Shown in pieces: positions 14,821 through 16,704 of a stretch of DNA of 16,704 bases. A program made the position numbers and the translations under genes. The stretch spans positions 1 through 16,704 of the forward strand of contig CAILKC010000314.1 in NCBI GenBank assembly GCA_903834675.1, given 5' to 3'. Source of the stretch: an uncultured Victivallales bacterium. GTDB lineage: Bacteria; Verrucomicrobiota; Lentisphaeria; Oligosphaerales; JAFGRS01. Within the stretch, counting starts at the first letter, position 1. Every line of letters begins with the position of its first letter. The notes beneath the pieces are model-generated. The model made no database searches and was not told the DNA's origin. It was given only the letters and a program-made list of their open reading frames with translations.

Positions 14821-16319
14821 GGTTCCTCCAGCTTAATAACCAGTCCGGGATCCGAGAGATCGCCCGGAGTGGACGCCGACCGGCCGACCCGCTCGAGCAG
14901 CCCGCCCGGGAGCACGAGACTCTGACCTTCAACTCGTGCCTCCTGGGTGACGTCGTAGGCCCGGTCGCCAGCCAGGTCCTGGGCCAGTACCCGTGTCCCG
15001 GGGGCGAGGGGACGTGCGAAAGCCAGGGTCAGACTGCGGAAGTGGCCAAAGACACCCACCACCACCGGCATCTCCTCCAGGCGCAGGCTGACGTCAACCG
15101 CGGCGCAACGCCAGCCGTCCTCTGGCGAGGTTCGCGCCAGCGCGGCAATCGCCACGGCGCTGTTCGGGAAGCGCGACGCCACGACATAGGGCGCCGGCTC
15201 GCCCCCCTGCACCGTCGGCAACGCCAAGCCGCGGGTCAGCCGCGCTGGCGCGCCCTGCGTCACCAGCCGCCCAATGCGGGTGGAATCCCACGTCTCGCCG
15301 CGACGAAAGACCCAGGAATCCGCGAACGCCGCGTCGTCGACCTGCACCGTGCCGATCCCCGCCGCAAACGGCGGCGCCAGGCGGTGCCAGCGCACGGCCC
15401 GAATCACCTCGTCGATGCGCCGTTTCCACTGCCGGGGGCCGGCCATGAACACGTCCGGATCGCCACTCGGGCGCAGCCCAATCTGCGGCGAGCGGAAGAC
15501 GCCCAGGGAACATCCCAACGCCGCGCCAACATACATCTCGTCCTCGCAGTTGATGATGCCGCGAACCCCAGACGCCGCCGTCGCGGCCTGCAGACATGAC
15601 GCCACCCGGTCAAGCGTGGTGGCCATGGACAGGGGGTGGTCGCGATCATAGATCCGCAGGACGTCAGAGTGCTTCAGGCATTGGAGGCGGTGTCCGGCGC
15701 CGAAGGCGCTGCCACAGCGCCCGTCCGGGCCGTTGAACGGACCACAGGGCTGGACGTGTTCGAGGAGCAGTTTCGGGTGCAGCTCACTGCGCCAGGAGAC
15801 CAGATTGAAAGCCTGGTCGCCACCGTCAACCTTCCAGTACCCGATGTCGGCGTACCGGCTCCATTCGAGACGTTCACGGCAGTACGCTTCGCCCTCCGGC
15901 CCCCGCAGCCACAGCCCCAAGGTCCGCCAGCCGGACTGCTTGACCCGTTCATTCAGTTTCCTGAGTCGCTCCGGGGGCGGCCCGGCGAAGGAGGTGAACC
16001 TACCGGGATCCAGTTCACAGGAGGCCGAGTCGCCCACGTAGTAGCCGTCGTCGAGCAGGAAGATCAGATCGCCGCGCACCTTGGCAAAGAAGCTGAGCCA
16101 GCCGGTCTCGCCGAACAGCGCCTGCTCGCACAGTTCCTCCTTGGCATGCCGAGACCCGGCATTGCCTTCGAGTTCCCCGAGGTCAAGCTCCGCCGCGCCC
16201 TGGCCATAGAGGTAGTTCTGTGCCGCCCAAGTACACCAGTAATCCGCCGTAATGCCGGGCGCGGCAGGAATCAGCGAAGGCAGGGACGCTGGACCCGCGG
16301 GCGAGAAGTCTGTGCGCAT
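14817..16319 (-). CDS. Putative clan-D-like (GH36/GH27/GH31-related) TIM-barrel glycoside hydrolase, 500 aa
   Basis: From the ATG at 16319 the protein starts shortly before ITADYWCTWAAQNY and continues through a barrel-like core. Notable segments are FLLDDGYYVG (87-96), TLGLWLRGPEGEAYCRE (133-149) and YWKVDGGD (161-168). The K-x-D pattern puts D165 in the place of the clan-D nucleophile, with D225 in LRIYDRDHP a possible acid/base; this assignment is inference. Residues about 400-500 form a beta-sandwich C-terminal domain. There is no signal peptide, and it is probably a cytosolic retaining alpha-glycosidase of unknown specificity. The frame stays open upstream to a TTG at 16526, but that codon is itself the -35 box of the candidate promoter, so the longer version is rejected. 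The stop overlaps the next gene's start by four bases. It is the first gene of the operon. Confidence 0.8.
   Translation of the reverse strand: MRTDFSPAGPASLPSLIPAAPGITADYWCTWAAQNYLYGQGAAELDLGELEGNAGSRHAKEELCEQALFGETGWLSFFAKVRGDLIFLLDDGYYVGDSASCELDPGRFTSFAGPPPERLRKLNERVKQSGWRTLGLWLRGPEGEAYCRERLEWSRYADIGYWKVDGGDQAFNLVSWRSELHPKLLLEHVQPCGPFNGPDGRCGSAFGAGHRLQCLKHSDVLRIYDRDHPLSMATTLDRVASCLQAATAASGVRGIINCEDEMYVGAALGCSLGVFRSPQIGLRPSGDPDVFMAGPRQWKRRIDEVIRAVRWHRLAPPFAAGIGTVQVDDAAFADSWVFRRGETWDSTRIGRLVTQGAPARLTRGLALPTVQGGEPAPYVVASRFPNSAVAIAALARTSPEDGWRCAAVDVSLRLEEMPVVVGVFGHFRSLTLAFARPLAPGTRVLAQDLAGDRAYDVTQEARVEGQSLVLPGGLLERVGRSASTPGDLSDPGLVIKLEEP
14825..14829 (-). promoter_or_regulatory. Strong Shine-Dalgarno for the beta-propeller gene
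   Basis: GGAGG on the minus strand is four bases before the ATG at 14820 and lies inside the last codons of the upstream hydrolase gene. It supports independent plus coupled translation of the second gene despite the ATGA overlap. Confidence 0.75.
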
Positions 16320-16447
16320 CACGAGTGTCCCATCGTTTGGCGTTGAGGATATGGAGACTTCAAAATCGGCAAGCGCACCGGAGAAAGAAGTCCTGTGCTG
16401 GCCACGACGCTCTTTCCCGGAATACGCCCGGTCTCCTGACGCCGGGG

Positions 16448-16467
16448 CCGGGGCGGCGCGCCCCCGG
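16448..16467 (-). other. GC-rich leader hairpin of the glycan operon
   Basis: CCGGGG (16448-16453) pairs with CCCCGG (16462-16467), with one more C-G pair inside across a single-base bulge. It lies about 20-40 bases downstream of the predicted transcription start and about 130 bases before the ATG at 16319. The predicted leader of about 170 bases is long enough for post-transcriptional control, but no known riboswitch motif was recognised and no U-tract follows. Confidence 0.35.
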
Positions 16468-16496
16468 AGCCGACCGCCTTCTGCCGTTGTGCCGCA

Positions 16497-16526
16497 ATCA
16501 TATCCCGATACTTCAGCAAGTGCCAA
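16497..16526 (-). promoter_or_regulatory. Sigma70-like promoter of the leftward glycan operon
   Basis: On the minus strand TTGGCA (16526-16521, five of six match to -35) is followed after 18 bases by TATGAT (16502-16497, five of six match to -10). This is the best promoter match in the window. Transcription would start near 16490 and read through all four leftward genes. It also argues that the first protein starts downstream at 16319, not at the TTG within the -35 box. Confidence 0.6.
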
Positions 16527-16704
16527 CTCCCTTAGCGTTCCATGGGCGCAGGTCAGTTCCGTAGGGTTTCTGTTTCGATCGTCTCCGCGTCCGGCGAGCA
16601 GAACGGGTCCCTTGACTCTTGGGGGAGACTTCCGGCGGGACGTGTCGCGAATGCCAGACGCCGCGGAGCGCTGAAAGCGCGGCCATTCCTCAGCCCAGGG
16701 CAGC
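16527..16704. other. Gene-free right edge
   Basis: No credible coding frame occupies this end; open frames here are continuations of antisense shadows. A small hairpin GCGCT-GAA-AGCGC is at 16668-16680. The stretch is presumably upstream regulatory sequence or the tail of a gene beyond the edge. Confidence 0.4.

Noticed and set aside
16320..16526. 69-residue N-terminal extension of the first hydrolase from a TTG codon
   Set aside because: The TTG forms the -35 box of the best promoter in the window, the extension is low-complexity Gly/Arg/Ala, and the conserved-looking region begins after the ATG at 16319.
16505..16526. Possible sigma54 promoter (TGGCAC and TTGC elements)
   Set aside because: TTGC follows TGGCAC directly instead of at the required spacing, so the -24/-12 geometry fails; the sigma70 reading fits.
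1..16704. CRISPR array, insertion sequence, phage or conjugation module
   Set aside because: I saw no regularly spaced direct repeats, transposase, integrase, terminal inverted repeats or tRNA-linked attachment site.

Overview
This GC-rich, densely packed chromosomal window carries ten protein genes and no recognisable RNA gene, insertion sequence, phage gene or CRISPR array. The gene mix suggests a free-living environmental bacterium. It includes a eukaryotic-like Ser/Thr kinase, a large secreted protein with a cadherin-like domain and divergent InlB-type repeats, a GNAT/DUF3604 fusion, a Gfo/Idh/MocA oxidoreductase and two family-divergent sugar hydrolases. This mix is common in the Planctomycetota-Verrucomicrobiota-Lentisphaerota/Kiritimatiellota group and similar metagenome-derived phyla. 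That placement is an inference from gene content, not a proven assignment.

Left region (1-4048): a DJ-1/PfpI-family gene reads leftward off the edge. From a divergent intergenic region of 269 bases (16-bp perfect palindrome, sigma70-like promoter, leader hairpin), a tight rightward run follows: exported protein of unknown function, thiD (HMP/HMP-P kinase), a helical protein of unknown function, and a GT-B glycosyltransferase.

Middle region (4077-9343): a cytosolic Ser/Thr kinase with an N-terminal zinc ribbon runs leftward. It is separated by about 440 gene-free bases from a rightward pair: an 823-residue secreted multidomain protein and an overlapping HEAT-repeat-like lipoprotein. The 13-base overlap suggests co-expression of two envelope proteins.

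Right region (9418-16526): a leftward four-gene operon begins at a good sigma70-like promoter with a structured leader. The order is a clan-D-like TIM-barrel glycoside hydrolase, a five-bladed beta-propeller GH43/GH32-like protein with a lectin-like C-terminal domain (ATGA overlap), a GNAT acetyltransferase fused to a DUF3604 (PHP-like) domain, and a Gfo/Idh/MocA dehydrogenase. None of the four has a signal peptide, so the operon looks like intracellular processing of an imported glycan or modified sugar. The most striking observation is that the DUF3604 domain keeps its overall signature but has lost essentially all its metal-ligand histidines and acidic residues. It looks like a pseudoenzyme joined to an apparently intact acetyltransferase. 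Shine-Dalgarno positions place the real starts of three of these four genes and of the GT and kinase genes as given in the entries; several are shorter than the longest open frames.
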